Positions 8,662 to 17,309 of a stretch of 39,490 nt of DNA are shown here, one piece after another. The stretch comes from an uncultured Cytophagales bacterium (GTDB lineage: Bacteria > Bacteroidota > Bacteroidia > Cytophagales > 172606-1): positions 1 to 39,490 of the forward strand of contig CADCTQ010000236.1 of assembly GCA_902805615.1 (NCBI GenBank), in the 5' to 3' direction. The notes under the pieces are model-generated. The model searched no databases. It saw only the letters and a list, made by a program, of their open reading frames with translations, and was not told where the DNA came from. Numbering within the stretch: the first letter of the stretch is position 1; each line of letters begins with the position of its first letter. The position numbers and the translations under genes are program-made.

Positions 8662-11535
8662 ATGGTACGCCGATTCGTTTTTACCCTATTTTTCTCCCTT
8701 TTTTCCCTCTGCCTGCTGGCCCAGACGGGCTCCATCAAAGGAACCATTAAAGACGCCAAGACCGGCGACGCCCTCCCCAGCGCCACCGTGCTGATCGAAG
8801 GCACCACCAATGGCGCCGCTGCCGACATCGAAGGCAACTTCCTCATTCCCAAAGCCCCCGCCGGTGCGGCCACGCTGGTGGTGAGCTACCTGGGTTACCA
8901 GGCCAAGAAGATCAACGTGCAGGTGGAGAGCGGCAAGAGCACCGTGGTCAACACGGCCCTCGACGAAGACGCCGGGCAGGCCCTGGCCGAAGTGGTGGTA
9001 ACGGCCGAACGGCCCACCAACACGGAAGTATCCCTGATCTCTGAAATCAAAAGCGCCCAGACCATTGCCACCGGGGTGTCGGCCGAGCAGATCGTGCGCA
9101 CGCAGGACCGCGACGCCGCCCAGGTAGCCCGCCGGGTGCCGGGCGTATCCATCGTGGACAACCGCTTCGTGCTCGTGCGCGGCCTCACCCAGCGCTACAA
9201 CACGGTGCTCATCAACGACGTGATTTCGCCCAGCACGGAGGTAGACGTACGGTCGTTCTCCTTCGACATGATTCCCAGCAACATGCTCGACCGCATGGTG
9301 ATCTTCAAGAACGGTGCGGCCGAATTGCCCGGCGAGTTTGCCGGCGGGGTCATTAAAGTGTATACCAAAAAGGCCCCCGCGGAAAACTTCTTCAACGTGG
9401 GAGCCAGCATCAGCTATCGCCCCGAGACTACCTTCGAAACGGTGCAGAGATCACCGGGCGGACGCCTGGATTATCTCGGGTTTGACGACGGTGACCGGGC
9501 CATTCCAAACGGGATGCCAGACAATGCGCTTGCCTTCGAACGGCTTTCCTCGCCGCAGCGGGCCGGGCTGCTCAACCAATTGCCCAACCGGTTCGGCGTG
9601 AGCAACTACAGCGTGCCGCTCGATTACCGCTTCAATGTCAACATCGGCCGGCGCTTCAACTGGGGCAATCTCCAGGTGGGCAGCCTGACCGGGATCAACT
9701 ATACGTACGCCAACCAGTACACCCCCATTGCGTTCAAGACCTACTCGAACGGGGAAGACGTGGCCGGAGAAATCGCCAGCGAATTCACGGATCAGTCGTT
9801 TACCAGCACCGCCCGTTTAGGCGTGCTGCACAACTGGCTGTTCCGGTTCAACCCGAACTTTAGTCTTGAATTCAAAAACCTGTTCAACCAGCTGGGTAGC
9901 TTCGAGACGGTTGTCCGGGATGGCCGCCTGGCCCTCGGGCAGGACCAGGACGTGCGGGCCTACTCGCAGCGCTTCGAAAGCCGCAGCATTTACTCCGGGC
10001 AACTCGTTGGCAACAACACGCTGAGCGACCGAATGAACCTCAACTGGCAACTGGGCTACGCGTACACTGGCCGGACGGAACCCGACTGGCGGCGGGTACG
10101 GTACCTCCGCAACAGTGGTACCGACGAACCCTTTGCCGTTCCCGTCAGCCCCGAACCCCAAGTGATTGACGCCGGGCGGTTCTTCTCCAAACTCAACGAG
10201 AACGTATTTACGGCGGCGGCCAACCTGGAACGGAAACTGGGCAGCCCCGAAGCAGAAGACCCGGTGAAGCTGAAAGCCGGCTTCTATACGGAACGGAAAG
10301 ACCGTGACTTCAACGCCCGGTTCTTCGGGTACGTACTCGGCCCCAACGGGACTTCGAACGACATTGCTACGCTGCCGGCCGACCAGGTGTTTGCGCCCCA
10401 ATTCGTGACGGGCACGGAACAGAACCTGGCCGTGTCCGAACTGTACGAACCGCGCAACCAGTACACGGCCGCCAACACGCTGCTGGCCGGCTATGCCAGT
10501 GCCTACGTGCCGCTGGGAAAACTGAACGCCACCGTTGGCCTGCGCGTAGAGTACAACCGCCAGGAACTTGATAGCCGCAACCTCAGAAATCAGCCCGTGG
10601 TGGTGGACAGGCCCATCACCAGCCCGCTGCCTTCCCTGAACCTGGCCTACAATCTGAGCGACAAGCAACTTATCCGCCTGGCCTACGCCTACACGATCAA
10701 CCGGCCGGAGTTCCGCGAACTGGCGCCGTTTCCGTATTACGACTTCAACCTCAACGCCGTAGTGGAGGGCAACGAGAACCTGACCACCGCCAACATTCAG
10801 AACGTAGACGCCCGGTGGGAATACTATCCTTCGCCGAACGAACTGATCTCGGTCGGCGTCTTCTACAAACACTTCCGCAAACCCATTGAAAGCTACCTGC
10901 TCGAAAAGCCCGGTACCATCAGCTACACGTTCATCAACGCCGACAATGCTACCAGTTACGGCGTGGAAGCCGAAATCCGCAAATCCTTCTCCGAACTTTC
11001 CCAGAGCCGGGTGTTGCAGAACCTGAGCCTGGTTGCCAATGCTTCATACATCTTCAGCAGGGTCAACCTGCCCGATTTCGTGTTGTTGGGACGGGCCATC
11101 AGCCTGACCCCCGTTCCCATCGCCGGCTCCGCCGAAAAGAACCGGCCCATGCAGAACCAGTCGCCCTACCTCATCAACGGCGGCCTGTACTACAGCGACG
11201 ACCAACTCGGCCTGCAAGTCAACGCCTTGTACAACGTGTTCGGCAAGCGGGTTTTTGCCGTGGGTACCGAGACGAACCCGACCATCTACGAAATGCCCCG
11301 CAACGTGGTGGACTTCAACATCACCAAAACCATCGGGCAGAAACTGGAAGTGCGGTTCAGTGCCCAGGACATCCTCAACCAGGCGGTTCGCCTGGAGCAG
11401 GACTACAACCAGGATGGCCGCATCGAAGCAAATGTAGACCGGCAGCCGGTGCGTACGTTCCGCCGGGGACCCTACTTCACGCTGGGGTTGATCTTCAACT
11501 TCAATCCCCGGACGCTCACGCCGGCTACCAACTAG
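8662..11535 (+). CDS. TonB-dependent outer-membrane receptor with carboxypeptidase-regulatory-like domain
   Basis: A 957-residue outer-membrane transporter. ATG 8662 is chosen because it opens a perfect signal peptide (MVRRFVFTLFFSLFSLCLLA); a TTG six codons earlier is less likely. Residues 23-100 form the carboxypeptidase-D-regulatory-like domain (GSIKGTIKDAKTGDALPSA, then SYLGYQAKKINV). The plug lies at about 125-237 (RVPGVSIVDNRFVLVRGLTQ, MIPSNMLDRMVIFKNGAA). The rest is a 22-strand-type barrel ending in YFTLGLIFNFNP. It is not a classic SusC and no SusD follows. Instead a lipoprotein gene begins 62 bp downstream on the same strand, so the two probably form an operon and act together on an unknown substrate. 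Confidence 0.93.
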   Translation: MVRRFVFTLFFSLFSLCLLAQTGSIKGTIKDAKTGDALPSATVLIEGTTNGAAADIEGNFLIPKAPAGAATLVVSYLGYQAKKINVQVESGKSTVVNTALDEDAGQALAEVVVTAERPTNTEVSLISEIKSAQTIATGVSAEQIVRTQDRDAAQVARRVPGVSIVDNRFVLVRGLTQRYNTVLINDVISPSTEVDVRSFSFDMIPSNMLDRMVIFKNGAAELPGEFAGGVIKVYTKKAPAENFFNVGASISYRPETTFETVQRSPGGRLDYLGFDDGDRAIPNGMPDNALAFERLSSPQRAGLLNQLPNRFGVSNYSVPLDYRFNVNIGRRFNWGNLQVGSLTGINYTYANQYTPIAFKTYSNGEDVAGEIASEFTDQSFTSTARLGVLHNWLFRFNPNFSLEFKNLFNQLGSFETVVRDGRLALGQDQDVRAYSQRFESRSIYSGQLVGNNTLSDRMNLNWQLGYAYTGRTEPDWRRVRYLRNSGTDEPFAVPVSPEPQVIDAGRFFSKLNENVFTAAANLERKLGSPEAEDPVKLKAGFYTERKDRDFNARFFGYVLGPNGTSNDIATLPADQVFAPQFVTGTEQNLAVSELYEPRNQYTAANTLLAGYASAYVPLGKLNATVGLRVEYNRQELDSRNLRNQPVVVDRPITSPLPSLNLAYNLSDKQLIRLAYAYTINRPEFRELAPFPYYDFNLNAVVEGNENLTTANIQNVDARWEYYPSPNELISVGVFYKHFRKPIESYLLEKPGTISYTFINADNATSYGVEAEIRKSFSELSQSRVLQNLSLVANASYIFSRVNLPDFVLLGRAISLTPVPIAGSAEKNRPMQNQSPYLINGGLYYSDDQLGLQVNALYNVFGKRVFAVGTETNPTIYEMPRNVVDFNITKTIGQKLEVRFSAQDILNQAVRLEQDYNQDGRIEANVDRQPVRTFRRGPYFTLGLIFNFNPRTLTPATN

Positions 11536-11597
11536 GCGCCGGCGCCCGATCAACATTTTATTAACCTACCTACCATCCTACAAAACACGCAATTCTT

Positions 11598-12992
11598 ATG
11601 ACACAGTTGAAAAGCTGGCGCCTCATTGCCCTGTTAGCATTCGGTGCTTTTGCCTGTAATCCGGACGATGACGGGGGAACGCCCGCCGAGCCTACCGATC
11701 CCGAAGGCCGCGTAATTCTGGAAGGAGAGATCAGCGAGAACCGCACCCTGCGGGCCAACCAGCAATACCTGCTCAGTGGCCTGGTGTACGTGACCGAAGG
11801 CAACACGCTGACCATCGAGCCGGGTACGGTTATTTTCGGGGATACCACCACCGAAGGTACCCTGGTCATCGAACGGGGTGCCCAAATCGTGGCGAGAGGT
11901 ACCGCTACGCAACCCATCGTATTTACCTCGCCCGTACCGGCCGGCTCGCGCAGCTACGGCGACTGGGGCGGTGTAGTGCTGGTAGGCCGGGCGCCGGTGA
12001 ACCGGCCCGAAAGCCAGCGCATCGAAGGCGGCATCCGCGGCGGATACGGCGGCGACAACGCGAATGACAACTCCGGTACGCTGCAATACGTGCGCATCGA
12101 ATTTGGCGGCACCCGCCTCACCACCGAATCAAACAGCGAGATCAACGGGCTTTCCCTGTACGGCGTCGGCGCCGGCACCACCATTGATCACGTGCAGGTG
12201 TCTTACTGCGGCGATGACTCGTTCGAGTGGTTCGGCGGCAACGTGAACGCCAAGTACCTGGTGGCTTACCGGGGATTTGATGACGACTTCGACACCGACC
12301 ACGGCTACTCAGGTAAGGTGCAGTTTGGCGTGTCACTGCGTGACCCGCTGGTGGCTGACCAGTCTACTTCCAACGGCTTCGAATCAGATAACTTTGACCC
12401 GGGTACGCCGGCCAATGGTCCCCGGGATGGCTTGCCGCTGACCGAACCAGTATTCGCCAACGTGAGCGTGTTTGGTTTCAGCCAAACTCCCACGGCGGAA
12501 CGGGCCCCGAGCGGCAGCGGTGGGTACGGCCGGGCCATGCACCTGCGCCGGAACACGGCCACGAGTGTGTTCAACTCCGTGTTCGTCGGTTATCCCGAAG
12601 GTCTTCGCCTGGATGGCACGGTCACTTACGCCAATGTGACTGCCAACCGGATGCAACTGCGTGGCTTGGTGCTGGCCAACATGAACAAGCCCCTGGCTGG
12701 TGCCGGCAGCGTTACGGACCAGCAGGTAACCGACTTCTTCAACACGGCGGCTTATCAGAACCAGGTTGTGCCCCAGGCGAGCCTCAGCACATTGGGACTG
12801 AACGCTACCCAGTTCAACCTCGCCCAGCCCGGCTTCCTGCCCTCTGCCGGTTCGCCGTTGCTGACCGGCGCCGTCTGGACGGAAAAAGGAGCCGATGCCT
12901 TCTTCGAAAAAGTACCCTACCGCGGTGCTTTCGGTACGACCGACTGGACTACGGGCTGGACCAACTTCAACCCGCAGCAGGCGCAGTACTAA
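11598..12992 (+). CDS. Surface lipoprotein with right-handed beta-helix-like repeats, partner of the TonB receptor
   Basis: A 464-residue lipoprotein. The signal (MTQLKSWRLIALLAFGAFAC) places the lipidated cysteine at C20, followed by NPDDDGG. Acidic residues at this position act as a surface-export signal in Bacteroidota lipoproteins. The body has repeated short beta segments with buried hydrophobics (GLVYVTEGNTLTIEPGTVIF, GTLVIERGAQIVARG, IDHVQVSYC, LRLDGTVTYANV), which suggests a parallel beta-helix; aromatic and Asp-rich turns such as GFDDDFDTDHGYSG may bind ligand or calcium. It lies 62 bp behind the TonB receptor and ends with an intrinsic terminator. By position it is the SusD-analogue of the pair, but its ligand cannot be read from sequence. 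Confidence 0.8.
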   Translation: MTQLKSWRLIALLAFGAFACNPDDDGGTPAEPTDPEGRVILEGEISENRTLRANQQYLLSGLVYVTEGNTLTIEPGTVIFGDTTTEGTLVIERGAQIVARGTATQPIVFTSPVPAGSRSYGDWGGVVLVGRAPVNRPESQRIEGGIRGGYGGDNANDNSGTLQYVRIEFGGTRLTTESNSEINGLSLYGVGAGTTIDHVQVSYCGDDSFEWFGGNVNAKYLVAYRGFDDDFDTDHGYSGKVQFGVSLRDPLVADQSTSNGFESDNFDPGTPANGPRDGLPLTEPVFANVSVFGFSQTPTAERAPSGSGGYGRAMHLRRNTATSVFNSVFVGYPEGLRLDGTVTYANVTANRMQLRGLVLANMNKPLAGAGSVTDQQVTDFFNTAAYQNQVVPQASLSTLGLNATQFNLAQPGFLPSAGSPLLTGAVWTEKGADAFFEKVPYRGAFGTTDWTTGWTNFNPQQAQY

Positions 12993-13033
12993 GCAGGCAG
13001 CAGGTTTATTCCAAAAGCGAAATACTACAACAG

Positions 13034-13060
13034 AAGCCGGGGCCTGCGTCCCGGCTTTTT
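13034..13060 (+). terminator. Intrinsic terminator of the TonB receptor-lipoprotein unit
   Basis: AAGCCGGG at 13034-13041 pairs with CCCGGCTT at 13050-13057 and is followed by TTTTTCTGTTT. It lies 42 bp after the lipoprotein stop codon. Confidence 0.85.
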
Positions 13061-13334
13061 CTGTTTACAGGAGTACGAGGAATGCGTGCAAGACAATGAG
13101 GAGGTGCAAAGAAAGGATGACAGACATAGAATTTAACGCTGCTGTTTGTATTCAGACTGACAGGCAGTTGGCTGAGCGAATGGTTAGAGAAAGCGGATAA
13201 GTATTAATGTTTTTGTAGCAGTTCTATTGATAGGAATAAATAATTTTTTGTGCTATACTTAACGCGCAGCCGGTGCTGCTCCCGCCCATCTAAACGCTTT
13301 TTCACATGATGTACAACTCCTTCAAGCATCCCAC
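13061..13334. other. Intergenic, AT-rich leader of the S74/T9SS gene
   Basis: No supported gene. A 34-codon frame (13099-13200) is too short and unlike anything I know. The AT-rich part (13200-13260) probably holds the promoter, but I do not find a convincing TAnnTTTG with a -33 partner. Confidence 0.45.
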
Positions 13335-14885
13335 ATGAAACGCAAATTCAACTTCCCCGGCGCCCTCCGCAGCATGGCCGTGGTATTCCTGGCCGGGCTG
13401 GCCGCTCCCAACGCCGCCGCCCAGTGGACCACCAGCGGCACCAACATTTACAACGCCAACACCGGCAACGTCGGCATCGGCACGACGACACCCGGCACCA
13501 AGCTGGACGTGAACGGACCGGTACGGTTCCGGTTTGGTCTGTCCATCGCCGAGGGCATTACGTTCGACGGCAACAAGGCAATTGTTTCGGCTCCCGCCAG
13601 CCCCAACCTGACCATTGGCGCCAACGCGGGCACGCTGGCGTTGCGAGGCAACAGCGTAAACATCCTGAGCGGCGAGTTCGGCAACGTGAACATTACCGGC
13701 GGCAACGCGTCGAGCGGCACGGTCGGCGCCGACGTAAACATCAACGCGGGCCTGGGGGCCACCCCCGGCAACATCCTGCTGTCCACCAACGGCGCGGGCA
13801 ACGTGGGCATCGGCACCACGACGCCGGCCGTCAAGTTGCAGGTGAACGGCGGCAACGTGGGCCAGGTATCGAGCGGCAACCTGGGCGACCCGACGGCCAA
13901 ATGGTCGGCGCTGGGCCAGCCGCCTACGGCATTCCCCACCGGGGGCGCCTACTACGGGCTTTTCAACAACTGGGCGCAGCAGAACTTCATTACGGGCCTG
14001 CTCGACAACGGCACCAAGAAAGACGGCGTGATTGCCTGGCAGGACCAAACGTCCGCGTCCCCCACGACCGGCACCAGCCTCCGCATCGGTTTCATCAAGG
14101 GCTTCGGTACGGGCGGCGCCAACCCGGCCGTATTTTCGGAGAAGGTCACGATCCTGGCCAACGGCAACCTGGGCGTGGGCACCACCACGCCGGTGTACCG
14201 GGTAGAATTACCCAACATTGCCGGCGTGGACGGGCAGGGGCGGGCCAACGCCTGGATCACGTACTCGTCGGGCCGCTGGAAGGACAACGTGAAGACGCTC
14301 GAAAAAGCCTCCGACAAGATCATGGCCCTGCGGGGCGTGGAGTACGACTGGAAAAAGGAAAACGGCGGAACGCACGCCCTGGGCTTCGTGGCCGAAGAGG
14401 CCGGCAAGGTGCTGCCCGAAGCCGTGAATTGGGAAGCCGACGGCAAAACTGCCCTGGGCATGAACTACGACGCGGTGATTCCCGTGCTGGTGGAGGCGTT
14501 CAAGGAACTCTCCCGCGAGAAAGACGCCGAGATCAAGGCGCTGAAGGAGCGGCTGGCCCAACTGGAAAAAGCCGTGCCCGGTGCCCGCATTGGGGCGGAT
14601 CAGAAGGCTGCTTCCCCGGAAACCTCGGCCGTGCTGCGCCAGAACCGGCCCAATCCCTTCCACGAAAAAACCCTTATCGAGTACGAACTGCCGGCGGCAA
14701 CCCGCCAGGCGGCCCTGTTCATCTACAACCTGCAAGGCGAGCAACTGAAGCGCTTCGACATCGCCGACAAGCGCAGCAAAAGCGTGGAACTGGACGGCAA
14801 CGTGCTGCCCGCCGGCCTGTACCTCTACAGCCTCGTGGTAGACGGTAAAGTAACCGATACCAAACAAATGATATTGACCAAGTAG
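13335..14885 (+). CDS. Secreted protein with S74 (endosialidase-type) chaperone domain and T9SS type A sorting domain
   Basis: A 516-residue exported protein. After a signal peptide (SMAVVFLAGLAAPNAAAQW) the N-terminal half carries beta repeats with NVGIGTTTP, seen three times in related form (about 48-55, 156-163, 278-285), as in phage tail-fibre-like shafts. Residues about 305-400 are a Peptidase_S74 intramolecular chaperone: S311 and K316 in SSGRWKDN fit the S-x4-K catalytic pair, followed by LRGVEYDWK and ALGFVAEEAGKVLPEAV. A coiled coil follows (about 390-415). The C-terminus (433-516, starting VLRQNRPNPF and ending GKVTDTKQMILTK) is a T9SS type A sorting domain, which directs export across the outer membrane. 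The gene stands alone. Confidence 0.88.
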   Translation: MKRKFNFPGALRSMAVVFLAGLAAPNAAAQWTTSGTNIYNANTGNVGIGTTTPGTKLDVNGPVRFRFGLSIAEGITFDGNKAIVSAPASPNLTIGANAGTLALRGNSVNILSGEFGNVNITGGNASSGTVGADVNINAGLGATPGNILLSTNGAGNVGIGTTTPAVKLQVNGGNVGQVSSGNLGDPTAKWSALGQPPTAFPTGGAYYGLFNNWAQQNFITGLLDNGTKKDGVIAWQDQTSASPTTGTSLRIGFIKGFGTGGANPAVFSEKVTILANGNLGVGTTTPVYRVELPNIAGVDGQGRANAWITYSSGRWKDNVKTLEKASDKIMALRGVEYDWKKENGGTHALGFVAEEAGKVLPEAVNWEADGKTALGMNYDAVIPVLVEAFKELSREKDAEIKALKERLAQLEKAVPGARIGADQKAASPETSAVLRQNRPNPFHEKTLIEYELPAATRQAALFIYNLQGEQLKRFDIADKRSKSVELDGNVLPAGLYLYSLVVDGKVTDTKQMILTK

Positions 14886-15008
14886 TGCCCCGCCGGCTCC
14901 GGACCCGGCAGCCGGCAACCCCGCTTACTCATTTCTTCTCTTGCCACTTTCTTTGCGTGACCCGAATGAACACCATTGCCAGTGCAGTCCATTGGGGCGG
15001 GAAACACC

Positions 15009-15044
15009 ACACAAGCCGGGGCCGGTGCTTCGGCTTGTGTCTTT
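15009..15044 (+). terminator. Probable intrinsic terminator downstream of the S74/T9SS gene
   Basis: ACACAAGCCG at 15009-15018 pairs with CGGCTTGTGT at 15031-15040 around a 12-nt loop, followed by CTTT. It lies about 120 bp after the stop codon. The U-run is short, so efficiency is uncertain. Confidence 0.5.
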
Positions 15045-15323
15045 ACCTGGGTGGCAGGATTGAAGAGATAAATTGGAGGATGTGTACTTGGTGCTGTAGT
15101 TATCTACAATTTGTTGGAACACCGGCAATGCCCGGGCCGGCCAGGTTCGGGCGGCTGGACGTACGCGGCACAACCCTGACGCGCCATTTTCAGCATATAA
15201 CCGAACCCGCTAAAATTCCGACGACCCGCTGAGCGCCTTCCGACCCGCTGCGGAGACACAGGCATAGTTTTTGGTACGCACACAACTGGTATGTATTGGT
15301 AACACCTCTCAAAGCAAGGGTCT

Positions 15324-15473
15324 ATGCGGTTTCTACTCATCGTTTTACTGGCGTTCATCCTGGTACGCCTCGGCACCTCCTGCGACAACAACGGCCGGAC
15401 CAAAACGGCCACCCCCGGCAAAAGCCCCCTTTCCGTGCGTACCGCAGCAATCAGGCATTAGTCATGGGTTGAA
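15324..15473 (+). CDS. Possible small membrane protein or lipoprotein (49 aa)
   Basis: ATG 15324 opens a 49-codon frame with a strongly hydrophobic N-terminus (MRFLLIVLLAFILVRLGTSC) and a hydrophilic tail rich in Lys, Arg and Asn. The cysteine at position 20 could be lipidated, but the preceding residues (GTS) are only a fair lipobox. It lies alone in a 900-bp gap between convergent genes, just before a repeat element. No family is recognised. The clean signal-like start is the only evidence, so it may be spurious. Confidence 0.35.
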
Positions 15474-15491
15474 TTGACGACCAAGGCTACG

Positions 15492-15716
15492 GTAGAGACG
15501 CGATTCATCGCGTCTTCCTGTTCAAAATTCACCACGGAGACACGGAGGGCACGGAGAATCACGGAGAAAAGGAACAGAGACCGGAGGAAGGGAAAAAACT
15601 GAACCGCAAGGGGCGCAAAGGAGACGCGAAGGCCGCAAGGCGTACGCGTATTTCTTTGCGCCCTTTGCGCCTTCTCTTTGCGATCCTTGCGGTTCAGTTC
15701 TTTTGTCAGCACAACC
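15492..15716. repeat. Composite repeat: 25-nt hairpin, CACGGAG array and inverted CGCAAAG array
   Basis: 15492-15516 is a hairpin with ACGCGAT/ATCGCGT arms and is identical over 25 nt to 25635-25659. A CACGGAG-type array follows (15531-15570). Then 15599-15640 (AACCGCAAGGGGCGCAAAGG and so on) is matched in inverse at about 15655-15700 (TTTGCGCC, TTGCGGTTCAG), forming a large hairpin. CGCAAAG-type units recur at 24760-24805 and 29650-29680. Confidence 0.7.
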
Positions 15717-15735
15717 GGTCATTGGACCAAAAGCA

Positions 15736-15770
15736 GAAGGCCGGCCCACTAAGTGAACCGGCCTTCCTCA
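15736..15770 (-). terminator. Intrinsic terminator of the minus-strand lipoprotein gene
   Basis: GAAGGCCGG at 15736-15744 pairs with CCGGCCTTC at 15758-15766. Read on the minus strand, the stem is followed by TGCTTTT. It lies 30 bp past the lipoprotein stop codon at 15797. Confidence 0.65.
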
Positions 15771-15796
15771 CATCAGGCGGGCAACGTCTCCCGTCT

Positions 15797-16933
15797 CTAG
15801 TACGTGCGGTAGAACCGTTCCAGGTTGCCGGTGACCTGCGCGTAGATGGGCTTGCAGAATTCGATGAAGAGGTCCTGGGGCGGCGGGGGCGGCACTTCGC
15901 GCAGCTTGCAGATTTCCAGTTGCTTTTTGTTCAGCGCCCTTTCGTCGCCCTTGAAAGTACCCCACTCCGATTGCCACACGAATTCGCCCGGCATCTTCTG
16001 CTGGTTCACCACGCGGTTGGCGATGGGGTCAAGGATCTGCATGTCGAGCAGGCCCCGCGAACTTACCTTCTTGTGGAAGGTGGTGAATTCGGCAGTTACC
16101 TTGCCGTATACGTCCCGCTTTACGCCTTCCACTTCCACCTGGCCCACCACCACGCTGTCGCGGGTAAGGGTCTGGGTGCTTTCCTTGAGGTACACCTGGC
16201 CCACCACGAAGTCGTCGAACTGGAGGCGTACCACGTGGTCGGGCTTGTTGAGCTTGACCGTCTGGGCCTCCTGGGGCGTGTAAAAACGCACAAACTCATT
16301 CATGCGTGCGCCGGAGGCGAATTCGTTGATTTTGTTTTGGAAGAATTCGTGGCTGAGCCCCAGCGAACGGGAGTGGACGGGGATCTGTTCGAGCACCACC
16401 TTGAGCGTGGCGTAGTAGTACGCCTCGTCCATCTTGGCCCGCACGTCGCGGTAGTCGGGCTGGAGTTCGTTGGCCCGGCGGTAGTGCAGGAAGGCTTCCT
16501 TGGCGCTGAGGCGGCTGTGGTCGCGCTTGAAGGCTTGTTCACCGGCCAGGTACCGTTCGGCCGCGGCCTGGAAGCGGGCTTCAGCCGCCTCGTTGAGGTA
16601 CGCCCGGGAGCTGGGGGCCAGCTGGCGGCAGGCCTGGCACCGCTGGATTTCCTCGTGCAGCATGGTCAGCGTATTGTACGAGTCCAGGATCGTCTCCCAG
16701 CGGAAGGGTTCGGTGGACGATTTCAGGGTGGCGATCTTCTCCTGGTGGTAATTCACCGTGAGCGGAAAGGCCTCCTGCAAGGTAGCCCGGGCTTTTTTGT
16801 GGCTCGGGTTGCTGCGCAGCCGGTTGACGGCTTTGAGCACGGATTCTTCGTAGTTGCCCCGCTGGAGGGCCTGCTTTCCCGAGCTACAGGCAGCCAGGTA
16901 AAGCAGCAACGCAAACAATAACACTTTTTTCAT
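15797..16933 (-). CDS. Lipoprotein of unknown function with TPR-like N-terminal helices
   Basis: A 378-residue predicted lipoprotein. ATG 16933 is chosen because it opens a lipoprotein signal (MKKVLLFALLLYLAAC, lipobox LAAC, C16); the frame upstream is unrelated. Residues 17-45 (GKQALQRGNYEESVLKAVNR) and about 130-170 (AGEQAFKRDHSRLSAKEAFL, YRRANELQPDYRDVRAKMDE) have the helical pattern of tetratricopeptide repeats. The C-terminal part is beta-rich (VVGQVYLKESTQTLTRDSVV, VEVEGVKRDVYGKVTAEF). CQAC at about 96-99 could form a disulphide. I recognise no named family. It probably sits in a membrane facing the periplasm as a scaffold or assembly protein; this is inference. Confidence 0.8.
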   Translation of the reverse strand: MKKVLLFALLLYLAACSSGKQALQRGNYEESVLKAVNRLRSNPSHKKARATLQEAFPLTVNYHQEKIATLKSSTEPFRWETILDSYNTLTMLHEEIQRCQACRQLAPSSRAYLNEAAEARFQAAAERYLAGEQAFKRDHSRLSAKEAFLHYRRANELQPDYRDVRAKMDEAYYYATLKVVLEQIPVHSRSLGLSHEFFQNKINEFASGARMNEFVRFYTPQEAQTVKLNKPDHVVRLQFDDFVVGQVYLKESTQTLTRDSVVVGQVEVEGVKRDVYGKVTAEFTTFHKKVSSRGLLDMQILDPIANRVVNQQKMPGEFVWQSEWGTFKGDERALNKKQLEICKLREVPPPPPQDLFIEFCKPIYAQVTGNLERFYRTY

Positions 16934-17130
16934 CGCTTGAATGGTTTGAAGCTGAGTTCGTGAAAGGGGGAGAGCCGGGAAATTTGACCAAAAAAAACGG
17001 CCCTTTTTCAAAGCCTGTCTCCCGCCCCGCAACCCGGGGCAAATAAAATGCCGGAGAAAGCCCGAATGCCCGCTACGTTGCTGCCAATCAGCGGCATATC
17101 TTACCCCTGGGTAACGGCCACGAAAGTAAA

Positions 17131-17160
17131 AAAGCCCGGCTTGCGGGGCCGGGCTTTTGG
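17131..17160. terminator. Intrinsic terminator hairpin
   Basis: AAAGCCCGGC at 17131-17140 pairs with GCCGGGCTTT at 17148-17157, with A-rich sequence on the left and TTTT on the right, so it can work both ways. On the minus strand it would end the NIPSNAP gene before the lipoprotein gene. Confidence 0.75.
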
Positions 17161-17194
17161 GATGAATGGCAACCAGAATAGACGGGAGTGGGGA

Positions 17195-17309
17195 GTCACT
17201 GGACATTGGTCATTAGACCCGAACCTGGAGGTTGTCGTACCGGGCTCTTCGGTCCATCCGCGGAAGCAAGAGTCTATGTCTAATGTCTCACATCTCACAT
17301 CTCACATCT
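17195..17309. repeat. Inverted heptamer array (GTCATTG / ATCTCAC), overlapping a stop codon
   Basis: GTCACTG, GACATTG, GTCATTA lie at 17195-17215. GTCTAAT, GTCTCAC, ATCTCAC, ATCTCAC, ATCT lie at 17278-17309, and the reverse complement of this array contains the same GACATTAGAC motif as the left side. The last unit overlaps the TAG stop (17310-17308) of the NIPSNAP gene. Confidence 0.65.

Noticed and set aside
13099-13200. A 34-codon frame between the terminator and the S74/T9SS gene
   Set aside because: Too short, no signal or motif, and located in probable promoter DNA.
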